A stretch of DNA of 8,027 bases from CAZUFB01 sp048173955 (GTDB lineage: Bacteria; Actinomycetota; Coriobacteriia; Coriobacteriales; UMGS124), in the NCBI GenBank assembly GCA_048173955.1, contig DBEYOB010000017.1:1-8027 (forward strand), written 5' to 3'. How positions within the stretch are numbered: the stretch's first letter is position 1; each line of letters begins with the position of its first letter. Made by a program: the position numbers and the translations under genes. Positions 1 through 6,802 of this stretch are shown here, piece by piece. A model generated the notes under the pieces. It did no database searches. It saw only the letters and a program-made list of their open reading frames with translations, and had not been told where the DNA came from.

Positions 1-977
1 GGGTCCGACAGGGCAGGGCGCGCCGCCAGGACCTCGAGCATCCCGCGGCGCGCGGACACCGAGCGCCGCAGGGCCTCGGCGAGCCGTCTGCCCTGGCCGC
101 CGAGCGCGGCCAAAAGTTCGGACGAGGACGGCGCGACCGACTCCGCGGCGGCGGTGGGGGTGCTCGCCCTCCGGTCGGCAACCATGTCGCAGATCGTCGT
201 GTCGGGTTCGTGGCCGATCCCGGTGACGACCGGCACGCGGCACGCCGCAACCGCCCGAGCGAGGCCTTCGTCGTTGAAGGGCATCAGGTCCTCGTACGAA
301 CCGCCGCCGCGGACGAGCAGGATCGCGTCGGGACGGGCGGCCTCGGCGACGCGCAGGGCCTCGACCATGCTCGGCGCCGCAGACGCCCCCTCGACGGGCA
401 CCGCGCAGTACTGCAGCTCGACCAGCGGGTTTCTGCGGCGCAGCGTCCGTGCGACGTCGTCTTTCACCTTGCCGTGCGGGGACGTGACGACGACCACGCG
501 CTGGCAGAACTCCGGGACCGCAAGCTTGCGGGCGGGGTCCATGAGCCCCTCGGCCGCAAGCTTGCGCGCGAGGCGCGCCACGCGCTCGCGTAGGTCGCCC
601 TCGCCGGCGAGCTCGAGGCGGAACACCTCGAACTGCATGCGCCCCTTGGCAGGGTAGACCGAGAAACGGCCCGTCAGCCTCACCTTGAGACCGGCGCGCA
701 GCCGGACGTCGGACGCCAGGTAGCGGCTGCGCCACATCATGCAGTCCATCACGCCGCCCGCGTCGGCGACGGGGAAGTACACCGCCTTGTACGCCGGGCT
801 GTCCTTGAACTGCGAGACCTCGCCCTCGACGACCAGGGTCATGGCCTCGAGGGCGCCCTTGGCGCGGGCGAGGGCCTCGGAGACGCTCAGGGCGCGCTCG
901 GCAGTCTGGGCGTCTCCGCGGGCCGCCGAGCGCCCGGCGCGGACGTCGCTCACCGTGCCCGTCAGGTTCCAAGCCAC
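1..977 (-). CDS. xseA: Exodeoxyribonuclease VII large subunit XseA (3' end beyond window)
   Basis: Large subunit of exonuclease VII, a cytoplasmic nuclease that degrades single-stranded DNA to oligonucleotides in repair and recombination together with small subunit XseB (not in view). The minus strand reads 325 codons without a stop from a GTG at 977 to the window edge. Residues about 30-125 form the N-terminal OB-fold (EGEVSQFKDS, then MWRSRYLA). The catalytic-domain signatures follow: RGGGSYEDL at 224-232, FNDEGLARA at 234-242, GIGHEPDTT at 253-261 and the ADRRASTPTAAAE block near 267-279. These are diagnostic for XseA. The family is usually about 400-450 aa, so roughly the last quarter is missing only because the window ends. 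The GTG is chosen because an AGGGGG Shine-Dalgarno lies 7 nt upstream and overlaps the stop codon of the preceding peptidase gene. The 10-bp gap indicates co-transcription and probably translational coupling. Family identity is very secure; the GTG start is likely. Confidence 0.96.
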   Translation of the reverse strand, partial: MAWNLTGTVSDVRAGRSAARGDAQTAERALSVSEALARAKGALEAMTLVVEGEVSQFKDSPAYKAVYFPVADAGGVMDCMMWRSRYLASDVRLRAGLKVRLTGRFSVYPAKGRMQFEVFRLELAGEGDLRERVARLARKLAAEGLMDPARKLAVPEFCQRVVVVTSPHGKVKDDVARTLRRRNPLVELQYCAVPVEGASAAPSMVEALRVAEAARPDAILLVRGGGSYEDLMPFNDEGLARAVAACRVPVVTGIGHEPDTTICDMVADRRASTPTAAAESVAPSSSELLAALGGQGRRLAEALRRSVSARRGMLEVLAARPALSD

Positions 978-987
978 CGGCAGCCCC

Positions 988-1665
988 CTACTCGTCGTGG
1001 CTGTTCTGCTGCAGCAGGTAGAGCAGCTGCATGATCGACGTGAGGGCGGACGCCACGTACGTGAGTGCCGCGGCCGTGAGCATCTGGCGCGCGCCCCTCG
1101 CCTGCTCGTCGCTGATGCGCACGTCCGACGAGATGAAGCGCATCGCCCGCGCCGAGGCGTCGAACTCGACGGGCAGGGTGACGAGCTGGAAGAGGACCAC
1201 GAGGGCGAACAGGACGATGCCCAGGTAGACGAGCCCCGTCTGGTTGATGAAGATGCCGAGCAGCAGCACGACCATCCACAGCTGCGACCCCAGGTTCACC
1301 GCGGGGACGAGCGCCATGCGGATGCGCGCCGGCGCGTAGCCGCGCTCGTGCTGGACGGCGTGGCCGGCCTCGTGGCACGCGACGGCAGCGCTCGCGACGG
1401 AGCGGCCCCGCTCGCTCGAGGGGGACAGGTACAGCGCGTTCGAGCGCGGGTCGTAGTAATCCGACAGGTCGCCTCCGCCGTTGGGGCGGATCGGTACGCC
1501 GCCGAGGCCCTCGCTGTCGAGGAAGCGGCGGGCGACCTGCTCGCCCGTCTCGCGCGAGTCGATGTCGACCTTCGACCAGCGCTTGAAGGTGTGGTTGATG
1601 TACCACTGGGTGCCCAGCCCGAGCACGAGCGATATGACGATGATGGCCAAATAGGACAGCTGCAT
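988..1665 (-). CDS. YugP-family membrane zinc metallopeptidase
   Basis: Putative membrane-bound neutral zinc metallopeptidase of the YugP type (Pfam Zn_peptidase_2); the physiological substrate is unknown for the family. The 225-aa length is typical. An N-terminal membrane helix (about 3-20) starts MQLSYLAIIV. The zinc motif HEAGH is at 98-102 inside a hydrophobic stretch (AVACHEAGHAVQHERGY), with E99 as the expected catalytic base. The conserved LPVEFDASARA block at 164-174 probably supplies the third zinc ligand (E167). Two further membrane spans lie at about 128-163, and a last one at about 197-218. The ATG at 1665 is chosen because GGGGAG lies 5 nt upstream; an in-frame extension to 1719 adds 18 residues with no such site. 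The gene is the first of an operon with xseA (10-bp gap). A candidate promoter at 1740-1767 and a strongly structured leader precede it. The family call is secure; the biological role is unknown. Confidence 0.93.
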   Translation of the reverse strand: MQLSYLAIIVISLVLGLGTQWYINHTFKRWSKVDIDSRETGEQVARRFLDSEGLGGVPIRPNGGGDLSDYYDPRSNALYLSPSSERGRSVASAAVACHEAGHAVQHERGYAPARIRMALVPAVNLGSQLWMVVLLLGIFINQTGLVYLGIVLFALVVLFQLVTLPVEFDASARAMRFISSDVRISDEQARGARQMLTAAALTYVASALTSIMQLLYLLQQNSHDE

Positions 1666-1739
1666 TGAAACTCCCCACCTTGGATTCGGCGCCCCGATCG
1701 ATCCCGGCAATCCGGGCATCTCCCGATTCGGGGATTCTT

Positions 1740-1767
1740 TCTATATACCCCTCCGCACCCTCCGCAA
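1740..1767 (-). promoter_or_regulatory. Candidate promoter for the yugP-xseA operon
   Basis: On the minus strand a TTGCGG (-35, 1767-1762) is followed after 16 nt by TATAGA (-10, 1745-1740), inside the only AT-rich patch of the gap between rnd and the peptidase gene. The predicted start near 1733 would give a leader of about 68 nt. This is pattern-based only; the overlapping TATATA and TAGAAA registers are alternatives. Confidence 0.5.
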
Positions 1768-1785
1768 CCCCGGCCGGCGGGGCGT

Positions 1786-2940
1786 CTAGAGGAGCTCCAC
1801 ACGCCCGTCCTTCACCGTCAGGCCGATCTCCCCCGCGAGCAGCCGTTCGAGCGCCTCGCCGAGCACCTCGCGGCGCCATCCCCGCGACAACGGGGAGCCG
1901 GCCCGGTTGGACAGGAAGGCGAACAGGTCGTCGCGCGAGGCGAGCAGGGAGGAGGCCATCCCCTCGCGCTCGGCGACGGTGCGGGTCAGCGCGTACATGA
2001 GGTCGCAGACGCTCTCCTCCTCGACCGTCGGGCGGACGTGGTGCTCCGGGGAGGGGCACGATTCGATCGGGCAGGCAAGGCCGGTGCGGCACGCCTCGAG
2101 CACCTGCGCGCGGTCCGAGGGAGCGACGTCGGCGAACCCGCGGATGCGTGTCAGCCCATCCATGGTGTCGGGCGTGCGCCTCGCGATCTCGACAAGCATC
2201 TCGTCGGAGAGGACCCATCTGCGCGGCCTGTCGATCTCGGCCGCCTTCCGCTCGCGCCAGGCGGCGACCTCGCGGGCGACCGAGAGCTGCCGGCGCCCCG
2301 ACAGGGTGCCGATGCGCTTGACGCGTCGGAACGACTCGCGGGGGTCCTGGACGTAGGCGCCGGGGTCGGCCAGCCGCTCGAACTCGGGGGTCGCCCACGC
2401 CATGCGTCCCAGGGCGTCGAGGCGTCCCCTGAGCGAGCGCCAGATCGCCGGCAGATAGCGCACGTCGTCGAGCGCATAGGCGAGCTGCGCGTCGTCGAGC
2501 GGCCGGCGCGCCCAGTCGCTCATCGACTCGGCCTTGGGGAGGTCGACGTGGCAGCACTCCTCCACGAGCGCCCCGTACCCCATCTGGGAGCGGTCCTCCA
2601 GAAACGCGACCGCCACCTGGGTGTCGAACAGGGGGCGGGGCAGCGTCCCGCACCAGCGCAGCAGGACCTCCATGTCCTGCGAGCACGCGTGGAACACCTT
2701 GGTCACGAACGGGTTCGAGAACAGGCGGACAAGCGGCGCGGGGTCGCTCACGGCGAACGGGTCGACCGCGACCTGCTCGGAGTCGGTGCCCAGCTGTATG
2801 AGGCACAGGCGCGGGTAGTAGGTCTTCTCGCGCACGAACTCGGTGTCGATGCCCACCACCTCGGACGCGGACGCCCTGTCAATAAACGACGCGAATTCCT
2901 CGTCGGTTGCTATAAGCACGGTAACGACTCCATCCGGCAT
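1786..2940 (-). CDS. rnd: Ribonuclease D (DEDD exonuclease with HRDC domain)
   Basis: A 3'-to-5' exoribonuclease that trims precursor tRNA and other small RNA 3' ends in the cytoplasm. All three DEDD exonuclease motifs are visible when numbered from the ATG at 2940: Exo I GIDTEFVREKTYYPRLCLIQ (D32, E34), Exo II VFHACSQDMEVLL (D89) and Exo III YALDDVRYL (Y155, D159, the DEDDy type). An HRDC domain follows at about 216-285, and a second HRDC-like helical region at about 305-375. At 384 aa it is close to the roughly 375 aa of characterised RNase D proteins. The start is uncertain. The ATG has no clear Shine-Dalgarno, whereas a GTG at 2919 (giving LIATDEEFASF after the initiator) has GGAG 8 nt upstream. 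Either leaves all domains intact. The gene is divergent from the lipid kinase gene. A short CxxxxC/HH cluster (C290, C295, H300, H301) lies in the interdomain linker. Family identity is very secure. Confidence 0.94.
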   Translation of the reverse strand: MPDGVVTVLIATDEEFASFIDRASASEVVGIDTEFVREKTYYPRLCLIQLGTDSEQVAVDPFAVSDPAPLVRLFSNPFVTKVFHACSQDMEVLLRWCGTLPRPLFDTQVAVAFLEDRSQMGYGALVEECCHVDLPKAESMSDWARRPLDDAQLAYALDDVRYLPAIWRSLRGRLDALGRMAWATPEFERLADPGAYVQDPRESFRRVKRIGTLSGRRQLSVAREVAAWRERKAAEIDRPRRWVLSDEMLVEIARRTPDTMDGLTRIRGFADVAPSDRAQVLEACRTGLACPIESCPSPEHHVRPTVEEESVCDLMYALTRTVAEREGMASSLLASRDDLFAFLSNRAGSPLSRGWRREVLGEALERLLAGEIGLTVKDGRVELL

Positions 2941-3022
2941 GACTCGAACGGGTAGAATGCTGTGAAGGGCCTGGTGCCAAACGGCCCAGCGCATGATTCT
3001 ACTAGAGATAGGGCGTGCTGTC
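2941..3022. promoter_or_regulatory. Divergent promoter region between rnd and the lipid kinase
   Basis: The gap between the two divergent genes contains a TAGAAT -10-like hexamer on the plus strand (2953-2958) pointing to the kinase, and another TAGAAT on the minus strand (3002-2997) pointing to rnd. Neither has a good -35. Both transcripts must nevertheless start in or near this gap, because the genes diverge and have no other upstream space. Confidence 0.35.
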
Positions 3023-3940
3023 GTGAGAACCCTCATCATCCACAACACCGCTTCGGGACCGCGCTCGGACGAGATCTTCGCCTTCCAGCGCGCGCTCATC
3101 GGACCGGGCGACGAGGTCGTGATGCGCGCCACCTCCCCCGGAAGCCCCGTGTCGGCGCTCGTGGGGGACTCGTCCTCCTTCGACGCCGTCGTCGCCTCGG
3201 GCGGGGACGGGACGGTCGCCGACGTGGCCTACGCCGTCCGCGGAACGGGCGTCCCCGTGCTCGTCTTCCCCTCCGGCACAGCGAACCTGCTGGCGAACAA
3301 CATCGGCAACGCCACGGACCCGCCCGCGCTCGCCCAGACGCTTCGCCGCGGCCGCTGCGTCGACATCGACCTGTGCGAGTTCGAATACCGCGACGAAGGC
3401 GGCGCCGTCCAGCGGCGCGGGTTCCTCAACATGGCCGGGGCGGGCTACGACGCGAGCATCATGCAGGGCTCCGCCGGCCTCAAGGGCCTCTTCGGCCCGC
3501 TCAGCTACTACCTGGCGGCCCTCGGCAACCTCGACCCGGGCACCGCGCGGTTCAGACTCGAGATCGACGGGGAGGGAGTGGAGGCGGAGGGCATCTCGGT
3601 GCTTGCCGCCAACTGGGCGACGGTCAACCAGACCCTCGAGTTCATCCCCGGGTCCTCCCCCACCGACGGCCTGCTCGACGTCGCGATCATCACGGCCAAG
3701 AACTCCGTCGAGCTGCTGCCGGCCGTGTTCGGGAGCGTCTTCGCGCACGGCGACGCCGGCGCCTATCCCAACGTGGCGTTCTATCGGGCGCGCGAGGTCA
3801 CCGTCGCGTGCGACCCTCCGTTTCCGATGCAGTACGACGGCGAGGTCGTCGAGGGCGCGACGACGCCCTTCACGGCGCGCGTCATCCCCGGCGGCTTCAA
3901 GACGTTCGTCGACGACCTGTCCCCGCTGTCGCGCAGCTAG
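3023..3940 (+). CDS. Diacylglycerol kinase-like lipid kinase (DagK/YegS family)
   Basis: Soluble lipid kinase with a diacylglycerol-kinase catalytic domain; relatives phosphorylate diacylglycerol (recycling it to phosphatidic acid) or other lipids at the inner face of the membrane. With the chosen start the product is 305 aa. The N-terminal strand RTLIIHNTASG is followed by the nucleotide-binding GGDGT motif at 60-64 (VVASGGDGTVADVAYAVRG), then FPSGTANLLANNIG at 82-95, the other hallmark of this fold. The C-terminal beta-sandwich part includes FLNMAGAGYDASIM, DGLLDVAIIT and MQYDGEVVEG, the last matching the usual 'DGE' substrate-loop position. The GTG at 3023 is preferred because AGGG lies 9 nt upstream and translation then starts exactly at the conserved first strand; an ATG at 2993 in the same frame is the alternative. 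The gene is convergent with terC. The substrate cannot be told from sequence. Confidence 0.92.
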   Translation: MRTLIIHNTASGPRSDEIFAFQRALIGPGDEVVMRATSPGSPVSALVGDSSSFDAVVASGGDGTVADVAYAVRGTGVPVLVFPSGTANLLANNIGNATDPPALAQTLRRGRCVDIDLCEFEYRDEGGAVQRRGFLNMAGAGYDASIMQGSAGLKGLFGPLSYYLAALGNLDPGTARFRLEIDGEGVEAEGISVLAANWATVNQTLEFIPGSSPTDGLLDVAIITAKNSVELLPAVFGSVFAHGDAGAYPNVAFYRAREVTVACDPPFPMQYDGEVVEGATTPFTARVIPGGFKTFVDDLSPLSRS

Positions 3941-4005
3941 CGGCGCCCCGGCGCGTTCCCGACCGCTTCCGGTCGCCCCCGGTCATCCCGCCCACCCCCG
4001 TCGGC

Positions 4006-4055
4006 AAAAAAACGGGCCGCGCCCCCCGCGTCTCGCGGGATGGGGCGCGGCCCGT
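4006..4055 (-). terminator. Strong intrinsic terminator of terC
   Basis: Read on the minus strand, a perfect 14-bp stem (ACGGGCCGCGCCCC-type arms at 4012-4025 and 4042-4055) encloses a second 6-bp stem (4025-4030 with 4034-4039, 3-nt loop) and is followed directly by seven U (4012-4006). It lies 33 bp past the terC stop. On the plus strand no U-run follows, so it is a poorer terminator for the convergent lipid kinase gene. Confidence 0.93.
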
Positions 4056-4087
4056 TCGGTTGGGACCGTACGATGCGCGTGGCGGAG

Positions 4088-5011
4088 CTACTTGGCCTTG
4101 GACTCCGCGCTGTACGCAGCCTCGTGGGCGGCCTTCGCCTCGAGGCGCTCGGCCTCCTTGGCATGCGCCTCGGGGTCGCCGGCCTCGAGGGCCTCCTTGT
4201 GCGCGGCGATCTCGGCGTGCATCTTGTTCAGGTTGCGGTTGTAGCGCATCTGCAGGAGGGTGACGACGAGCGAGAAGAACATGCTGAAGTAGACGAACCA
4301 CTTGATCTCGACCGCACCGACGACCGTGCCGTCGACGACGGTGCCGCCGATGTGCTCGAACCCGAAGAACTCGACGATGAGCAGCGCGCCGATGGTCATG
4401 ATGAAGAACAGGGCGAGCAGCTTGACCTCGGGGTTCTTGTTGATGAAGTCGGACACCGCATCGGCGAAGGCCATCATGAAGACGATCGCGATGACGATGG
4501 CGATGGCTGCGATGATCACGTGGTCGACCATGCCGACGGCCGTGATGACCGAGTCGAGGGAGAACACGACATCCATCGCGGCGATGGTGGCGATGGCGGC
4601 GGGCAGCGACAGCGGGGGCTTGGGCTTGTGGTCGGGATGGCCGTGGGCCTCGCGCTCCTCGGTGAGCAGGAGCATCTCGCGCGTCTCGGTGATACCCTTG
4701 TAGATCAGGTAGATGCCGCCGACGAACAGGATGATGCCCTTGCCGGTGACCTCGACGGGGCCGAGCGTGAAGAGCGCGTTGTTGAGGTGCATGATCCAGC
4801 TCAGGGTGAACAGCAGGCAGATGCGCGTAATCATCGCCGCCGCAAGGCCCAGGCGCCGGCCGATGTGCTGTTGGTGGGCCGGCAGGCGGTCGGAGGTGAT
4901 GGAGATGAAGACGATGTTGTCGATGCCCAGGATGATCTCCAGGAACGCCAACATCAGAAGCTGGACGAACGCTTCCGGGGTTGAGAACGCGGCTACGAGC
5001 TCTTGGATCAA
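4088..5011 (-). CDS. TerC-family integral membrane protein
   Basis: Polytopic inner-membrane protein of the TerC family, whose characterised members act in metal-ion homeostasis (manganese export) and, in some operons, tellurite resistance. At 307 aa it has the family hallmarks: an acidic intramembrane motif LEIILGIDNIVFI (E25, D31, N32) in the first helix, a second copy MDVVFSLDSVITAVG (D147, D153) midway, and about seven hydrophobic segments (roughly 14-38, 55-76, 92-107, 137-160, 164-184, 197-216, 237-255). A short histidine-bearing loop (HGHPDH, 123-128) joins the two halves. The tail from about 256 onward is Ala/Glu/Lys-rich and probably helical or coiled coil. The start is TTG, supported by a near-perfect AAGGAGG 8 nt upstream. 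It is monocistronic, with a 182-bp upstream gap and its own strong terminator. Manganese export is a family-level inference; the substrate here is not shown. Confidence 0.93.
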   Translation of the reverse strand: MIQELVAAFSTPEAFVQLLMLAFLEIILGIDNIVFISITSDRLPAHQQHIGRRLGLAAAMITRICLLFTLSWIMHLNNALFTLGPVEVTGKGIILFVGGIYLIYKGITETREMLLLTEEREAHGHPDHKPKPPLSLPAAIATIAAMDVVFSLDSVITAVGMVDHVIIAAIAIVIAIVFMMAFADAVSDFINKNPEVKLLALFFIMTIGALLIVEFFGFEHIGGTVVDGTVVGAVEIKWFVYFSMFFSLVVTLLQMRYNRNLNKMHAEIAAHKEALEAGDPEAHAKEAERLEAKAAHEAAYSAESKAK

Positions 5012-5193
5012 CGCGGACGCCTCCTTGGGGGCAATCGTGACGGACCGCCGCCGAATCCCCCGGAAACGGACGGCGTCCCCCGGGCGCGGCGTCGGGCGCG
5101 CGTGTGCACGTTTCGGTATTCTCCCCCATTCGGAAGGGTCTGAAACGCACGTCGCCTAACTTGGAAAACATACCATAACCGCAGGACGCCCCG
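5012..5193 (-). other. Leader/promoter region upstream of terC
   Basis: The 182-bp gap between thrE and terC has no plausible coding content. Nearest the thrE end, GACGCC (5185-5190) can pair with GGCGTC (5197-5202) around the thrE stop codon, but without a U-run, so termination there is doubtful. A weak promoter candidate on the minus strand is GAGAAT (5123-5118) with a poor TTTCAG 16 nt upstream. The remaining leader is G/C-rich with several CGG/CCG runs able to pair. terC relatives elsewhere are often preceded by a manganese riboswitch, but I could not recognise its conserved core here. Confidence 0.3.
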
Positions 5194-6603
5194 TCAGGCG
5201 TCGTAGCGCCATCCCCGGTCGGTGAGCACGCGCGCCAGGGCAAGCCCGATGGGGAGGCAGGCGATGACGACCATGGCACGCATCGCCCATCCCATGGCGC
5301 TCACCACGTTGAAGTCGCACATGTAGTACATGGCCTGGTAAAGGTAGAGGCCCGGGACCATGATGACGATGCTCGGGACCGTGAGCGAGATGCGGGGCAT
5401 GCGCATCCGCAGCGCCACGACGGAGGCAATGAGCCCCGCCGCGAGCGCGCCCGCGAGCGCGCCCGCCTCCGGGGGCAGCGACGCCAGGTCGATTAGCTCG
5501 AGGCGAAGCGTGTTGGCGACCGCCCCGATGCCGCCGGCCGCGGCGGCCATGCGCGGCGGGGAGTTGAACAGGACCGAGAACCCGAAGACGCCGACGAAGC
5601 TCGCCACGACCCTCAGCAGGGCGATCGCCGCCACGGGCAGGTCGGGCGCAACGAGCTCGGCGGGGTGCAGCGTGACGATCTTGGCCACAAACCATGCCGA
5701 GAGCGTCGCGACGGCGATGACGCACACTGCGTACGCGAGCCGCTCGAGCCCCGAGGCGAGGTCCATCTTCGCGATGTCGAGCCCCGAGGTGATGAGCGGG
5801 AAGCCGGGGATGACGAACAGCATGGCGCCGATATAGCCGCCCTCGTGCAGCTCCATCGCCCCGGGCACGGCGAGCGACACGAGGGCGAGCGAGGCGAGGT
5901 AGAGCAGGCAGGCGACGGCGACGGCCGCCATGGTCGTCGCAAACTGGTTGATGTGGCGCTCGAGCATGAACTTGCGCAGCCCCTGGCCGACCCCGGCGCC
6001 CACGGCGGCGCACGCCATCTCGACCCACCCGCCGCCGAGCAGGAACACGAAGGCGCCGCAGGCGAGTGCGGAGGCGACCGCGGACTGCAGCACCGAATAC
6101 CGCCCCGACCGGCGCTCGATGTCGTCGAGCATGCCGTGCACCTCGGCAACGGTCAGGTTGTGCGCATAGCGCTCCAGGTTGCAGACGAACCCCTCGAGCC
6201 GCCAGATGCGCTCGGTGTTGACCCCCGTCTTGGTGAGGGAGACGACCTCGGTGAAGGAGGAGGGGCCGTCGGAAACGGTGAGGTCGATGCTCATGAGGGT
6301 GACGTCGGCCCGGCACTCCACCCCGAGCGCCGCGCCGACCCGCTCGAGGATCTGCCGGACGCGGTAGCCGCCCGTCCCGCTCGCCAGGGACAGCCGGCCC
6401 GCCCGGGCAACGATCGACGATTTGACCGCGAGATCGGCGTCGACGGCGCGAGACGACTCCGCCTTCCCCACCGACTCGTGCCAGTCGGCATGCACCGCCG
6501 GCTGCGGCGCCTCCTGGGTGTCGAGGCTCGCGTCGGGCATCGGCGCGTCGGCGTCGTCCGTCAACGTGTGAAGCCCTGCAAAGATCCCGTGCGCGTCCGC
6601 CAT
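5194..6603 (-). CDS. ThrE-type threonine/serine exporter (both domains fused)
   Basis: Integral membrane protein of the threonine/serine exporter family, expected to export small neutral amino acids using the proton gradient. The 469-aa chain has a variable acidic N-terminus (1-60) and a soluble conserved domain (about 65-165, including RAGRLSLASGTGGYRVRQIL and SIDLTVSDG). A first membrane block follows (about 172-310), carrying the family motif FVIPGFPLITSGLDIAKMDL (263-282). The second, DUF3815/ThrE_2-like membrane block (about 325-460) contains VPSIVIMVPGLYLYQAMYYM. Both halves are in one chain, as in Corynebacterium ThrE; in many other bacteria they are two genes. The ATG at 6603 has AGGGA 8 nt upstream; the conserved part starts much later, so a shorter N-terminus cannot be excluded. 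The upstream tRNA-Val terminator ends only about 25 bp before the start, leaving little room for a separate promoter. Family call secure; the exact substrate is inference. Confidence 0.9.
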   Translation of the reverse strand: MADAHGIFAGLHTLTDDADAPMPDASLDTQEAPQPAVHADWHESVGKAESSRAVDADLAVKSSIVARAGRLSLASGTGGYRVRQILERVGAALGVECRADVTLMSIDLTVSDGPSSFTEVVSLTKTGVNTERIWRLEGFVCNLERYAHNLTVAEVHGMLDDIERRSGRYSVLQSAVASALACGAFVFLLGGGWVEMACAAVGAGVGQGLRKFMLERHINQFATTMAAVAVACLLYLASLALVSLAVPGAMELHEGGYIGAMLFVIPGFPLITSGLDIAKMDLASGLERLAYAVCVIAVATLSAWFVAKIVTLHPAELVAPDLPVAAIALLRVVASFVGVFGFSVLFNSPPRMAAAAGGIGAVANTLRLELIDLASLPPEAGALAGALAAGLIASVVALRMRMPRISLTVPSIVIMVPGLYLYQAMYYMCDFNVVSAMGWAMRAMVVIACLPIGLALARVLTDRGWRYDA

Positions 6604-6627
6604 CGGCAGGCACCGTCCCTTGAAACG

Positions 6628-6658
6628 AAAAAGGCCGGGCGGGTTCCCCCGTCCGACC
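6628..6658 (-). terminator. Intrinsic terminator of tRNA-Val copy B
   Basis: On the minus strand the arms at 6658-6648 and 6643-6633 form a stem of about 10 pairs with a GGAA loop, including one C/A mismatch and one G-U pair, followed by five U (6632-6628). It lies 11 bp past the tRNA 3' end and about 25 bp before the thrE start. Confidence 0.88.
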
Positions 6659-6669
6659 TGGATTCTCGA

Positions 6670-6744
6670 TGGTGGGCGTTACAAGATTTGAACTTGTGGC
6701 CTCTTCCGTGTCAGGGAAGCGCTCTCCCCCTGAGCTAAACGCCC
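6670..6744 (-). tRNA. tRNA-Val(GAC), copy B
   Basis: A 75-nt cloverleaf with acceptor arms GGGCGTT/AACGCCC, D-arm GCTC/GAGC, anticodon stem CTTCC/GGAAG, loop CTGACAC giving anticodon GAC (valine codons GUC and GUU), T-arm ACAAG-TTCAAAT-CTTGT, discriminator A and an encoded CCA. It is identical to the copy at 6995-7069. Its own promoter candidate and terminator flank it. Confidence 0.97.
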
Positions 6745-6774
6745 ATCGGCCGATGTCTCAATCGGCGGGAAATC

Positions 6775-6802
6775 ACTTTACCAGATTTTTACGACGGGGC
6801 AA
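6775..6802 (-). promoter_or_regulatory. Candidate promoter of tRNA-Val copy B
   Basis: Minus-strand TTGCCC (6802-6797), 16-nt spacer, then an extended -10 TGG-TAAAGT (hexamer 6780-6775). Predicted start near 6768, giving a leader of about 24 nt. The -10 lies at exactly the same distance from the tRNA as the -10 of the other copy, although the sequences here are unrelated. Confidence 0.6.

Larger units (their letters stand above)
6623..6771 (-). repeat. Direct repeat copy B: tRNA-Val transcription unit
   Basis: This 149-bp block recurs at 6948-7096 (offset 325 bp) with only two differences, at 6656 (A versus G, inside the terminator stem, preserved as a G-U pair in RNA) and 6767 (G versus A, at the 5' end of the leader). 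It spans the leader, the mature tRNA and the terminator. Sequence similarity stops just before the predicted -10 element. Confidence 0.95.

Noticed and set aside
962..2806. 614-aa minus-strand open frame spanning the peptidase gene and most of rnd
   Set aside because: It is Arg/Pro/Gly-rich, lacks any domain, and lies in another frame over two clearly real genes (HEAGH peptidase, DEDD nuclease). High GC makes such stop-free shadows common.
3941..3974. Possible terminator for the lipid kinase (GACCG-CTTC-CGGTC hairpin at 3961-3974)
   Set aside because: The stem is only 5 bp and no U-run follows on the plus strand, so I do not call it.
2962..4263. 433-aa plus-strand open frame over the lipid kinase and the end of terC
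   Set aside because: Composition is extremely Arg-rich with no domains; the overlapping frame encodes the complete GGDGT lipid kinase, and it also runs through the terC terminator.
4040..4984. 314-aa plus-strand frame opposite terC, rich in Asp, Glu and His
   Set aside because: Antisense shadow of terC; the acidic repeats reflect the complement of codons for membrane residues.
5156..6613. 485-aa minus-strand open frame over thrE
   Set aside because: Shadow of the thrE gene in a neighbouring frame; it has no hydrophobic membrane pattern, while the 469-aa frame has all ThrE motifs.
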